64,000 bases of DNA from Benincasa hispida (Eukaryota; Streptophyta; Magnoliopsida; Cucurbitales; Cucurbitaceae). The position numbers and the translations under genes were made by a program. The notes beneath the pieces are model-generated. The model made no database searches. It saw only the letters and a list, made by a program, of their open reading frames with translations, and had not been told where the DNA came from. This document shows positions 12,257 to 23,921 of the stretch, one piece after another. The stretch lies in assembly GCF_009727055.1 (NCBI RefSeq), contig NC_052349.1, positions 43,925,942-43,989,941 of the forward strand. Direction: 5' to 3'. The number at the start of each line of letters is the position of its first letter. Position 1 is the first letter of the stretch.

Positions 12257-13354
12257 TGATGGAGTATATTAACATGTAGCGGAGAAAATAAGAATCAATA
12301 AGCACTCTAATTATACTTAATTTGAGTTTAAAACATGCTTCAAAGTAACTATTACAGAAGAGGGTTTGCTGAACACAATACCTTTGATGAATCCTCTTCA
12401 ACACCAGCTGAGTTCCATGTAAATGTGCTTCAATCTACAAGTATACCACCACGAAGATCTTCTATACTATTCTCTTGCAAGGATTGTATGGTGGAAATAC
12501 TAAATTGAGTTGGATTTTATGAAGATATGAAGAGGGTTTAGAGGGTTACGATTTCTGTAAAGTTCTTGAAGGAGTTCTTGAAAGCTTAATCTCAGTCCAG
12601 CACTTTAATTTATAAAGCTTTCATCATGCAAATTCATAGCTTGCATGAAGGCCAGCGTCTGGAGAGGGTGGGGCCCCGTTGTTCAAGACAAGGCATCAAA
12701 GCTTAAAAGAAAAACCCATCTGCTAACCCTAAATTGGGTAGAAGTGAATTCCATATTGCAAAGCTATATCCCCAGTTATTTACCCGGTCTTATCCCCAAA
12801 ATGGAAGGCTTATTGAGCAGTGTTGTTGGACTACTCTCACTTATGCAGATCAAAGGATAATCCCGAATAAACAAGAGTTCATAGTTAGCTCAGGATTAAG
12901 ATCGAGTTACCTTAGGTCATTGAGTTTGAGATGGTCAGTTTTAACATTAAACAGTTAGTATACAGAAAAGTGACTATTTCGAGGTCTGGTTTTATGCAAA
13001 CTCATTGCACAAGATGCCCCTACTCAGATGTCTCTACATGAATGATTTTGGATCACATCATTTGTATCAGTATACAAAATGGGCCGCATTCAATAGTATC
13101 ACCAGGATGAGGTACCCAATCTCATCCGTATACTTATAGACCATTTTGGCTACGTACTAAAACTTGATCCATTTTTATGTCACCACATCAAGTGAAAGTA
13201 TTCATGTTATAGTCATGGATTCATTTATTGGATTTTCATAAAATGATGCAATATCAATAATAATTTATTGAATAAAAAACTCAACAACATTTTTATTGAT
13301 AAATAGAATATGTTAACAACATTTACGAACTGCGAGTTTAGGACATTCCCAACA
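12257..13354 (-). repeat. LTR-B, 5' LTR
   Basis: The minus strand starts TGTTGGGAATGTCC at 13354 and ends in CA at 12257, immediately before the primer site, giving 1098 bp. A TTTATAAATT box lies near 12610, a plausible TATA element for the element's own transcript. The matching fragment at 2108-2786 may be the other LTR. Confidence 0.75.
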
Positions 13355-14415
13355 GAAGTTAGGTAAGGTATTAGGTAAGATTGGTCGATTTTCTTGAAAA
13401 TCTTGGTTACCCTTGAAGTTATGGCGTAATAATTGATTTGATGTCAATTTTGAGGTTGAATTGAAGTTTTGAAAAATCGGAGGTGTTGTCCAGCAAGTGT
13501 TGGAGCTTAATTTTGGTGATTTTTGGACCAACACATTGTGGGTAAAATTATTTGGAGATGTTAGAAATCATATGGATAATTTGTTGGTTGAACTTAGTCC
13601 TCAAGTGTTAATTTTAAATTTTATTCATGTTTTAGGATTGATTTTCGATTCAAGGATTCTACGGGAATCAGTTGTTTGGATCAAATTAAAGATAAGTGGT
13701 TTTACTACTGGAATGCTTTCGTGCCAGGATTTAAGTTCCTCAGTTTCAATTGGAAATAAGTAAATCCATGAGCATGTATTAGACCTCAAGAATATGATAT
13801 ATGTTGAATGATTCAGTTATGCGCATGTCAGAACCATGTAAAAAACTCCTTGCAATTTATCTTCTCTTCTCGCAAAAACTTAAAAGGAGCCCACACATCC
13901 TCATTCCTTACCAGAGAATAGCAAGGTCATTGCATGGTGGTGTCCAGTGTTTTGGCTTTGGTGTTCGGGAAGAGTTCCTGAGATCATGGTTTCCATACAT
14001 GATCTCAATGAGAGGTTTTCGTGTAGAAAAGTTTTTACAAGGGTAAGTTCTTCTATTCCTCTTCTCCTCTGCAGAATTGCATGCTTATAGTATTTGAATG
14101 TTTATCCTGGGATATACTTATGTATATTCTTTTATATATTTTGATTGTTTTTAAAATTGAATGTCACTTGCACGACGTTCACACGTTTTTGCGAGGAATT
14201 CATTCCTTCAGAGACGATTTGGCACAATGGACCTATCACGTGACAATACAGGTTGAAAAGATAGTATACATGTGGTGAAACAATCAAATCAATTGGATGA
14301 TTCAAATCATAACACATAGTGCTATCAAAATATCTCTTTTTAAAATTAAGAAGGAATAGAAAGATATTATTTTTTAAAAAAAATTAAAATTTGGCCCACA
14401 ATCAAATTGATTTTT
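13355..14415 (+). mobile_element. Old LTR debris between LTR-B and the solo LTR
   Basis: No credible gene. The part from about 13800 to 14215 follows the same block order as the 3' half of LTR-A (an 'accagagaatagcaaggtcattgcatggtggtgtcc' block, then an end at 'gaattcattccttca'), but is strongly diverged. It looks like an old 3' LTR piece of a related Copia family. The part before it reads like diverged LTR sequence and is not assigned. Confidence 0.4.
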
Positions 14416-16180
14416 TGTGATGCCCCAAAGATTTATACATTGATTTATTAAATAAAAAAAAAAAGAAGAAGAAAAAGAAAATAAAAAAGGAAAAAAAGGA
14501 AAAAAAAGGGTTAATAGGTAAATTAAGGAAAAGATAAGGGGATTTAGGGTTGTAAATGAGGGTTTAGGAACCTCGGTTTGCATGCAAGAAAGAAAAAAAA
14601 TTTCCTTTTTCTTTTTCTTTTCTTCTTCCTCCTTCCAGCCCTCACGTAGACTCCCCTTCATAGTGTTTTTCCACCGCCGCCTCCTCACGCCTCAGCACAA
14701 CATGCCTCACCTTTGTCCATCATCCGCCGCTCAACCGTAGGTCTCAGTCATCCAGTCGCGCAAGGTTTCGTTTGCTTCCAGCCGTCGCGAAGAGTCGCGC
14801 TCGTCTTCGTCGTTGACCCGAAACGACAATTGAACAGCTGAAGTCGCAACTCGGAGCCGTGTCTCTTTCTCTCGCGGCACGCCGTCCTCTTCGTCGCCAG
14901 CCGTCGATTCTAATTGCTGTTGGATCGAGGTGATTCCGACCAATCTGTCTGTTGGGGTAAGTTTTAATTCCCTTTTTGGCAGCCCATCGTCATTTGAGAT
15001 TCTTGGGCCTAAGCTAACCTTCACCCATGGAGTTTGTGGTTGGTTTCAGGAATGTGTGGCGGTGAAGGAAGTTTTCGAGCAGAGTAAGGGTTTGTTTTGG
15101 GTCAGTTCGTTATCTCGAGGTAAGTAGTTTACTGCCGGTTTTGCCCTAAGATCTTGATAAGCCTGCTGGTCAGAAGGAAAAATTCTTATGTCACTGTATG
15201 TATGAGTAAACTATGATAAAGTTTGATGTATAGGTAACTGTGCTGAAGTTTGATGTATGAGTAGACTATGGTAAAGTTTGATGTATGAGTAGACTGTGAT
15301 AAAGTTTGATGTATGGGTAACTGTGATAAAGTTTGATGTATGGGTAACTGTGATAAAGTTCGATGCTGATTTATGGCCTTGATTGCATGCTTATGTCTGT
15401 CTGATATTTTAATGACTGTTAGTACCAGGATTCATGATTGCATGCTTATGTCCATATGATATTTTAGTGACTGTTAGTGTTACCATTGGGCTATGCACAT
15501 CACATGTTGTGAGCCTTCGGGCCCACACCCTATACTTATGTACGGTGTCCTTTTTGGGACCACCACTTGTGTTTACGTTTGTGACCTTTGTGTCACTACT
15601 TATGAAAGCGTGCCTTTGGGTTCGCCCCTTATGCCTATGCCTATGCTTACGCCTATGATGCCCTTGTGCATTTTGGTCCAATGGAAAGACTAACAGATCA
15701 TTGAGTGGGCCCAGTAGTGGGCCGCTTACTGAGTATACTTTTATACTCACCCTTTTCTTTTCCTATTTTTCAGGTAAGGGTAATGATAGACCGGCACATG
15801 ACAAGAGAGATCCGTGACCTGGCCATTAGGACGACTTACTGCTTCCGCATTTAGTGTCATGTTTTGGAGTCTGGTTTAGGAGTTAGATATTTTAAACTCT
15901 CAAGCAATATTCATTAATTTTATTATTTGACTATTTAATTGTTTTTCATTTTAAAGTTGGGTTTAGGGGTACCCCGAACAGTAAATTTTTATTTTATTTT
16001 ATTTTTTATTTAGTTTATTTATTATTATTTATTTATGTTTTCTTACCTTTGCTCATTTGGGCACTATTAAATAAAATTTCGGCTCTTTTATTTATTTGTT
16101 TAGGAAAAAAAATGTACGGTTAAGTCTATGCATGCATGAAGTAGCGTCCTAGAAATAAGTAGGAAAGTAGGGTCGTTACA
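14416..16180 (+). repeat. Gypsy-type solo LTR
   Basis: Begins TGTGATGCCCC and ends GGGTCGTTACA. This TG...CA layout with imperfect terminal inversion is typical of plant Ty3/Gypsy LTRs. The flanks are TTTTT at 14411-14415 and TTTTT at 16181-16185, a possible 5 bp target duplication, although the low complexity makes this weak. The 1765 bp contain no gag-pol and no second LTR is seen, so this is a solo LTR. The GC-rich stretch 14640-15130 gives chance frames on both strands. Confidence 0.65.
15205..15366 (+). repeat. Minisatellite of 27-28 bp units in the solo LTR
   Basis: Five to six tandem copies of a unit like aaagtttgatgtatgggtaactgtgat are present. Early units carry 'gagtagactatgg' and later ones 'gggtaactgtgat', so the array grew stepwise. 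It lies in the middle of the solo LTR. Confidence 0.8.
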
Positions 16181-16185
16181 TTTTT

Positions 16186-16240
16186 TTTTTAAAAAAAAGT
16201 AGACTTCTGTTTTTCTCTCTCTATTTTTTATTTATTTATT

Positions 16241-16273
<33 letters not shown>

Positions 16274-17570
16274 TCCTTTCAAATCTAAAGTCAAATTCTA
16301 TTTAAATCTCATATTCTTTTCCCTTGCAAAAATCTCTCGATCTCCCACTCATTTTGAAAAATTCTCTTTAGTTTTCCATTGTTGATCATTCTTTCAAAGC
16401 TTAACATTCTTAAAATTATTTTGTGAGAGATTTATTTTTTAGAGAGAGATTATTTTGAATGCTTAAATTCATATATCTACACTTTTGAGAGGGCACCTTA
16501 GGATAGAGCATAGTGGTTAATTCTAAATCTATAAAAGGATTTGAGTGCAGGGGTTTAATCCTAGGTTCGAAAAAAGATTTATAGTGGTTTAATCTTGAAC
16601 CCATTGAAAAATATCAAAATAGGTTGGGTCATAACCTGCAAAAGAATCGGTTGTGGTTTCACTTTTGAACCCATAAAAAGAGTGATAAATTGGTTTTGTT
16701 ATCACTCTTAAGAGAATCCGTGCAGTAAAATACCCAAGAAAGAGTCTTAAGAGTGGAATACAGATTCCGAATCACTATAAAATTATTGGTATCATCTCTT
16801 TCTCTTTACTCTTTTTATAGTTGCACTTTATTTATTTTTGTCGCTAATTGATACATTAGATTAATTTTTTTTAATTTGGTTTTACATTTCTTGAAAGAGT
16901 CTTAATTTTTCAAGCAACCCTGTTCACCCTCTCTAGTGTTGTCATACAATCCTACAAGCTTCCTCCGTTAGAGTATTGGGAACTGGGAGAGATCTTTATG
17001 TTTGAATGAGGAGCTTGATTGTATTTTAACCATTCTATGGCGCTCGTAGAATTTTGAGATGAGATTTGTTTCAATAAAGGGGTCCATGTCGTCGACATTC
17101 TCAAAATCTCAATTGAGAAGCACTAGTGCCCTATTCAGGCTGTGTAGTCCCCCTCCCCTAACCTTACCATTATTTCTCGGTTCCTCCAGCTACTTATCTT
17201 CGGAAGACCACTCAACGTTGATGTATGTGTGGTCTTTTAAGGAGGACAGAGGAGGACTCAAGTGGATCATACATGATCATGAAGGGCGTACGCTCTTGAG
17301 TGGCTGAAATTTACCTATGGGTTGAAAGTGGTTAAGCTAGAAGGAGATGGTCTTAACCCCCATAAGTGGTTGAATCCAATGCATGTGAAGCCATCAATCT
17401 CATCAATGATGTGGATTCTAATTGTAGTTCATGTACTCTTTTGTTAGTACAAGGTAGGGGAATTCAAACTATAAGCCTCGTGGTCACTAACACGTTCATA
17501 TGCCAAATGAGCCTCCCTGCGGCGTAGTCCATGTACTCTAAAAAAATCTTAAATTTAGTCCATGACTAGT
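16186..17570. other. Intergenic; microsatellite and unassigned repeat debris
   Basis: Starts with T- and A-runs and TTTA/TTA microsatellites at about 16225-16272. From about 16420 to 16900 there is repeat-like sequence with recurrent 'aacccat(a/t)(a/g)aaa' and 'gtggtttaatc' phrases that may be an old LTR. The 82-codon frame at 17059-17307 has no feature I recognise and I do not call it a gene. Confidence 0.5.
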
Positions 17571-17571
17571 T

Positions 17572-17692
17572 TATTTATTTATTGAGAATAGATTGACTTA
17601 ATTACAATATGTGGGATGTGAGAATCGAATCTTTGACTTTGAGGTTAATAGTACAACCAGTATGTTAATTGAGTTATACTTATTTTGACATA
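17572..17692 (-). mobile_element. tRNA-derived SINE
   Basis: On the minus strand an A-box-like stretch (ataactcaattaacatac) is followed about 30 bp later by a good B box (AGATTCGATTCTC). An A-rich tail with aataaataaataaac follows. This is the layout of plant tRNA-derived SINEs with an internal Pol III promoter. It differs in body sequence from the SINE pair at 23470-23735 and 26731-26830. Confidence 0.55.
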
Positions 17693-17946
17693 AATCGACT
17701 AATGTTGAACAAATTCTAAAATATATGGACCAAATGGTACGTTAATTAAAAAAATCTATATAAAAAAAGAAAAACATTATAAAGTGGGATGAAAAAAAAA
17801 AAAAGAAGAATAAAATGTGAATCGTGATGGGGAATTGGTGAAAGGGAAGGGAAGGATAGAGAGAAAAGAAGAGATAGGACTGAGTCGAGAGAGAAAGAAA
17901 CAAAGTCTTCTTCCCTATTTTCCTCATTTCTTCAAAACCTTCATCC

Positions 17947-18522
17947 ATGGCGTCCCGTCTCTTTCTCCTCTTTCTCTTCACAATTTCCCTCTCAATTCCC
18001 TCTCATGCTCGCCCTTGCAAATCCCTCTTCCTTTCCTTTTCCCTTCTCCGTCACCCATCTCTCGATTCCCGCCATCCCTTTTCCCAGATGGCCATTATCG
18101 TCGACATTACTGAGTTCAAATCATCCTCCTTTTCCTCTTCCACCGATCCCCTTTTCCCCTCCCTCCCCGACGACTCCGACATCCTCCGCTTCGATCTCCC
18201 TCGCCCTAGGCCTGTTGCTGCTGCAACCCAAACCCACTCCCTTCAACACCTCCCTTACGACTTCACCTCTCTCCGTGATCGCACCAAGGATATCCTCAGC
18301 GTTGTTGTCGCTTTGCTCTTCGGCGTTGGCTGTGGCGCTCTCACTGCTGCCACTATGTATTTGGCTTACTCGTTGTTCGCTGGCCAATTTGGGAATCGCT
18401 CCTCCGTGTATGACGATCTTGGGGAGGAAGATGATCTTAGTGACGATAACAAGGAGAATATTAAGAAGATGGGTTACATCAAGATCCCTGACGACGTTGC
18501 CCCCGTTAAATCAGTGGTATAA
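17947..18522 (+). CDS. Plant protein with signal peptide and one transmembrane segment, function unknown
   Basis: An uninterrupted 191-codon frame whose codon use and GC content stand out from the AT-rich surroundings. The first ATG gives a good signal peptide (residues 1-22, MASRLFLLFLFTISLSIPSHA). A low-complexity Ser/Pro-rich lumenal part follows to about residue 100. Then comes LRDRTKDILSVVVALLFGVG with a hydrophobic, Gly/Ala-rich membrane segment at roughly 115-142. The cytosolic tail is acidic (DDLGEEDDLSDDNKE) and ends KKMGYIKIPDD...VV. The conserved-looking part is the membrane segment and tail. An internal ATG at 18088 would give a shorter form without the signal peptide. I do not recognise a named family and assign no function. 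The topology suggests a single-pass type I protein. No introns are evident and the stop is TAA. Confidence 0.8.
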   Translation: MASRLFLLFLFTISLSIPSHARPCKSLFLSFSLLRHPSLDSRHPFSQMAIIVDITEFKSSSFSSSTDPLFPSLPDDSDILRFDLPRPRPVAAATQTHSLQHLPYDFTSLRDRTKDILSVVVALLFGVGCGALTAATMYLAYSLFAGQFGNRSSVYDDLGEEDDLSDDNKENIKKMGYIKIPDDVAPVKSVV

Positions 18523-21500
18523 TCATTTATAGATATGTTCCGTAACCTTGGTTTGTTTCATCTTATAATCGAAAAATTATACTTAATGCTCGATTTCTGG
18601 ATTGTAATTGTCTAAGTTTCGAACGCAACTTCTGCAATATTGTGTGAAAACTATGTGGTTAATTGTCATTTTCTTTGAAAAATGTGTTTGTAAACATTAT
18701 GATTCCTTGTTGGATTTCAATTCCACGTTTCAATGTCTTGCATTTTACTTCCCATTGGATTTGGTAGAAGAGAGGAGAGTATATATAATAGGGCCACAGC
18801 CACAGGTTTTAAAGTTATTTTTTCTGGTTAAACTTTCATTTGGGATTTTCCAACTTGTAATGTAATGTAATGCTCACCTTTCCATTCCCTACTATTATGT
18901 TACTCGTCCTATTACTTTACTGGTTTAGGCCTTTAACATTTTGTTCATTGTTCCTTTTCCTATGGTTGAGAATAGCTCACTACTTTGTGCTTGTTCTATT
19001 TCACTTATTCCTCATTACTCTTACTAAGCTTATTTATTCAAAAAAAAAAAAAAAGATTTTGTGGTCAACGATTCGTGCTTTCTTATGGATCACGTGAAAG
19101 GAGAGAAACAATCACTGTTTCAATGAAAAGGAAAACTCTTTCAACAATTTTTTCAAATGTACATCTTCATGTAGTTCTTATGATCTTTCATCTCTTTTGA
19201 CCCATTGAAGAAGTCTTTTGTAACTCCTTTGGTTTGGGCATATGCCCTTCTTTTGTAAATTTCATACATCAATGAAATTTGTTTCTTAAAACTTTTTGCT
19301 GTTGTGAAAATTGGGGGGGGGGGGAGGAGCAATCTCTATGCTATGATGCTTTTATGTTTCAAAGGATGGTATTTTACATATATATATTTTTTAATGTCAA
19401 ATATTGTAGAGTTTGATGGTTGCCTCACAGGGTTAGACAACGTGCACGATGTGCGCAGCGGATATTTTAACTGGAGGATCCCTACTTAACAGTTGACTTG
19501 TGTTGGACTTCATCAGCCCTTTCCTTTATATATGTTCTCTTTTCAGTTCAACCTTTTTAATTAAATTCTTTTAGGCTATTTACAGGGACCTGTATTTTTA
19601 GAACCTCTCTAATGGGTTACTTATCCACAACATTGTTAATTTAAGGTTAATTTTTCCTCATGTGATGCCTTGAAACAAGTTTCATTTCATTTTGACTTTG
19701 TACTGCCTTATTATTATTATTGTTTCTTCATCTCTTAAAGTGAGAATTGTGTCGTTTAGGTGACGTATCTTTACCGATATTATATTACAGATGAATGCCC
19801 TTTTATGTTTCTTTATCAACATGTGGAGCAGTTGATGCTGGTTTGAGAAAAGACCCAACACCTTTACCAATAATTGTACGCTATCTCTAGGACTCAACTA
19901 TTTTGTAGTTCATAGGTTTGGGGATAGGAGAATTCCAGAACAGATTAATTCCATGATAAACATATATTAGCTTATCATGTTCAATGAAATGACCAATCAT
20001 CTGCCTGACTGCCTCATCATTAGAACTTTGCCTGTTTCTTTTTGCCTTTCTTTTTTGGCATCTTTCTTCCATTCAAACCATTGGTTTTTGTCTATTTCTT
20101 TGAAGTTATTTTATTTTCTATAGGAAGAATCATTGGACAAGACCCTTAAGTTTCTATCTGCGTAAACCATATTGTCATAGGGTTTCGCTCTCTTGTGTGG
20201 AATGAATGATATAAAGAGACAACCATCTTATGAAAATTAAGGTTTTTCTGTGAAGTAGCTTGCAGGAAGGTAATAATTATCACACAAGATAATATAGAAG
20301 CTAAGAACTTTGGCTGAGACATCCTTTCTTCTCGGTGTGTGTTGTGCAAACAAGACTTGTAAAGAGCAGGCAGTCATCTCCAGAATAGATGAGAAGTATC
20401 TCAGGTTTGTACCCAAAGATCTTAGAGAACAAAACAATATATTGAAAAGCCAAACCAACGACACAACATTTTCTCAACCTCACTTCTTTAAGGCCCTTAC
20501 CCAAGTTGGTTCTTCAGCTTAGAGAAGCTTAAATAAGGAGGATATATTCCAAAAGAACCCAAGGTGGGTAGTTAGTTCCAAAGTGTATGCAGGGTTATAT
20601 CTTTAAGTGGGGAAACTTTGGAATATATTTTTCTACACTGCCATTTTCCTGCCAGAAGTTGGTTATTTATGCTGAACAATTTTTAGACCTGCCAATTTCC
20701 TCCCTGTGGAATTGATGTGTGGTTGTTTTAAGTGCTTTCAGGTTGGTTATGACAAATGAAAATGCCATCGAATTGTGAGAACAGAGCTTTTCTATGGCTA
20801 AAAAGAAACCCAAGGAATTTTCAAGATAGAGTGAAGTTCTTAAGTTATTTTCATGATCTTACCTTTCATAAAAAAAAGGGTTCTTTTGTTTTCACGTTCT
20901 TCCAATTAACCTCGAGGAGGTGTTAGCTGAATGATTAGGTTCTCCTTTTTGATATTTCCCCCCTTGAAAAATATATATATTCATAGTTTCTTCATAAGAG
21001 GTTTCTCTCCTTTTAGTAAAGCTATAGTATTTGAAACTGGAAGTTTTGAAAGAGTTGATTTCCTAGTCCTTTGGGTGTAATTTTAAAATGGTTTATTTTT
21101 GTTTGGTTCAAAATTAATCCGGAATATGTATTCATCATTCAAAATTAGTTTTGATAGTATAAAAATTACTGTAAAACAAAATATTAAATTGATTTTGCAG
21201 TAATTTTAATTTGAAGGATTTTCTTTTTGAAATTAGGATTGAATGAGGTGTGAGGGGTGATAATATACAGTTCTGAGTCAAGGAAAAGATGCTTGCCTTG
21301 TGGATCACTGATGGGATTTTAATTCCTAGATGGATTTAGAAAGAGAGGGAAATTAAGGGGATGAAAAAGTAGTCAATAGGATTGGATTTGGATAAGATTA
21401 TGATGACATTATTTGGGACAATTATTGACTTATTTGTTCGATTTTAAATGAATTTAGCGGCTCTGGTTGGTGGTTTAATCGGTTTGAGTTAAATGATTGG

Positions 21501-23030
21501 AAAGATTTCAAAAGAATTACCTCATTAGCCAAACAATTCCCTACCTAAATGGACTATGGATGACTATTCTAATACAGAACTTTCTTAACACAACTTTAAT
21601 GTGGTAGCTTCTGAAATTTACCAACTCTTCTTTTGTTCAAAATGAATTAGTTCCTACCCAATATTTTTCAGAATGCAGCTTAGAGAACTTGAAGCACGGA
21701 GAGAGTATTAACATGTTTATTTCATATAACATGAAGTGAGTTTTTAATTGACAATTAACCATATGTTACAATTTTTTTAGTTTTCTAAAACTTGGATATT
21801 GATTATGCATATGTAAAAACAATCCTAAATCCTGTTGAAGGTGAATTCTTATCACTCCCTTAGAAGATGAGAGACATCTGTAACATCTAACTATTCCAAA
21901 GAAATACAGACAAGACTGATCTTCTACCTTTCTTTTAGGAAAGTTGATATTTTATTATCTTTTTAGTAGAACAATTACAAAGTGAGAGATTGAAGCTCCA
22001 ATTTTCGGGAAGACTGTCATTTACCATTTACCAAATCTCACTTCTAGCTGATATTTTATTAATTAATTATTATTTAACAGTAAATCAATATAAAGTCCTT
22101 CACTCGACATATAATATTCCATGAATATTATAGGAGAGAATAAATACCTTTTTCATAGCTAACCTCAGCACAGATCAATTAATTTAGATATATATCGATA
22201 AATTCTCCCACCCTAAATGTTAAACAAAAAAACAAAAAGCCTTCTGTGTTGAGAAAATATTACTTATAAAAAAGGCATTTTACTATCTTACACTTCCACA
22301 AAAGACTCATCTAGCAAACCCATCAGAGCAAGACATTGAAGATGATTGTTCCACCCCAAAAAATCATAGCATCTCTATTTAGCCTTTAATATGAAGAGAT
22401 CCATAATCATGTCTCATGATATGATATAAAGGAAACCCCTACATTTCTCATTCAAAGATTAGCATCTTGTGGTATCAGTAATATTAAAAAGAAATTCAAT
22501 GATCTGAAAAATCAAATCAAATCAAACCCAAACCAACCAACTGAACTTCTTGCTGTTTTTGATCTTTGCTTCTCTCCTGCAGGGTGATTTCTTGTCCCTC
22601 TCTTCCTCTCATATTCTTTCATCTCAGTAAGCAAAGTGGCCAAAAAGGGAAAGAGAAAGTAGATCTATTACAAACTCAAACTATGATAATTTGTCTTTTG
22701 GAAGGTACAGTTGAGAACAAAACTTTCCGCTATGATAGTACTGTTTGACAAGAACTTTGAAAGTCTCCTCTGACGTCTATGCTTTCCATTTTTCTTCCTT
22801 CGCATTCAACAACTCCGCAAGCTATTTACAGAGTTTGTATTTTGAAGAGGGCTATATGTACAAACAAGCTTTCCGTACAAAACTGATAAATGAAGCCAAC
22901 CCAATCAAATAAAATTAACATAGATTTACAAACCATCCAAAAATCTTTGAAACCACCTGCATGATAAATGATAACTCATAAACAGGAGAAACTAACCAGC
23001 AGAAAAGGCAGAACTCAGAAGAATGATTAG
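18523..23030. other. Intergenic, AT-rich, no gene seen
   Basis: The 3' flank of the small gene and the region beyond the importin stop. The stretch at about 19225-19292 ends 'catacatcaatgaaatttgtttcttaaaa', a typical LINE 3' tail on the plus strand, and matches the tail at 57840-57880. A run of 13 G occurs at 19312-19324. The frames near 20146-20522 on both strands have no domain I recognise. Nothing else is assignable. Confidence 0.5.
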
Positions 23031-23036
23031 AGTGGT

Positions 23037-23430
23037 GTAATTTTAACTTTAGTTTATTTTGGTCATCGTGCTTTCAAAATGTCAATTTTAGTCCTTGTAT
23101 TTTCAACTTTTGTTCATTTTAATCCTTGTACGGTTAAAAAGTGGCCAACCCTATTTTCAAAATTTTAATATAATTTTATATACAACAAAAATCCTTTGAT
23201 ACAAATTTCTAACCACATTTTACGAAACTTAGTAAATAAAGTATCATGCAAAAATTGTGATGGAAAGAAATGAGATAATAATGAAAATAAAGGGACCAAA
23301 ATGATCACTTTTTAAAAGTACAGGATCGGAATAGATGTTTTGAAAGTACGTGGAGTAAAATGAACCAAAGTTAAAAATTTAAGACCAAAATAGACATTTT
23401 GAAAGTACAAAAACTAAAATGAACAAATAC
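23037..23430. mobile_element. Inverted-repeat element (MITE-like)
   Basis: The left arm carries 'tttggtcatcgtgctttcaaaatgtcaattttagtcc'. The right arm carries its imperfect reverse complement ('ggaccaaaatgatcac', 'gaccaaaatagacattttgaaagtac'). Each arm is about 100 bp, with about 150 bp of AT-rich centre. The arms contain internal repeats, so the exact ends and any target duplication cannot be fixed. This is a Mutator-like or foldback non-autonomous element rather than a gene. Confidence 0.5.
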
Positions 23431-23469
23431 AAATAAAGGAATCAAAATAATATTTAAACATTTTTTTAG

Positions 23470-23735
23470 TTCAACAACACGTGAGAGTGGGAATACTAGA
23501 ATCTTTGACTTCTTGATCGATGGCATATGTTTTAAGGTGTATTTGGTTTAACTTTAAAAACCAATCATTTCAGAAAAAAATCGAAGTATTTGCCAGCTAC
23601 TTTTGAAATACTTTCAAAGTATATTTTAAACATACTTTATCAAAAGAATTTAAATAAAATTATTTTTTTTCAAAAACATTATATTCTCTAGTCAATCCAA
23701 ACATATTCTTAACCAGTGAGTCATACTTAATTTAT
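23470..23735 (-). mobile_element. tRNA-derived SINE interrupted by a MITE
   Basis: The minus strand reads tatgactcactggttaa, then 173 bp of unrelated DNA, then acatatgccatcgatcaagaagtcaaagattc. With the insert removed, these halves match the SINE head at 26731-26830 ('tagctcaagtggttaaggcatatgcc...gaccaagaggccaaatgtcc'). The A-box half and B-box half are therefore separated by the MITE at 23536-23708. Confidence 0.6.
23536..23708. mobile_element. Tourist/Harbinger-like MITE inside a SINE
   Basis: The 173 bp begin ggtgtatttggttt and end aatccaaacatattc, an imperfect inverted terminal pair of the 'G...TGTTTGGTT' kind. The flanks are TTAA on the left and TTAA on the right, matching the 3 bp TTA/TAA target choice of PIF/Harbinger MITEs. 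It splits an older SINE, which independently marks its ends. Confidence 0.55.
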
Positions 23736-23921
23736 ATTAAACTGAATCTACACTATCAATATCTAGAAAGAACCATTATTATTTGTTGGTAGTCAAACAA
23801 TGATTATTGTCAGAAGGGCATTCAGAGATGTTGAAAAACTCACTCTTTTTGTGCAATTGAACAACTGGAGAGGTAAGAGCTCAACATGGAACTGTCAGAG
23901 CATCAATTGGAAGGAAAAAAA

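Noticed and set aside
14374..15127. GC-richer block with frames on both strands, looking like a gene start with CT-rich leader
   Set aside because: It lies wholly inside the TG...CA Gypsy-type LTR 14416-16180. The frames are short, overlapping on both strands, and lack any domain.
15409..15750. 113- and 74-codon overlapping frames
   Set aside because: Low-complexity 'cctatgcctatgc' repeats within the solo LTR create openings on both strands; no conserved protein pattern.
18005..18532. 175-codon frame overlapping the small gene in another frame, and an 88-codon antisense frame
   Set aside because: Shadow frames of 17947-18522; only that frame shows a signal peptide, a membrane helix and a coherent tail.
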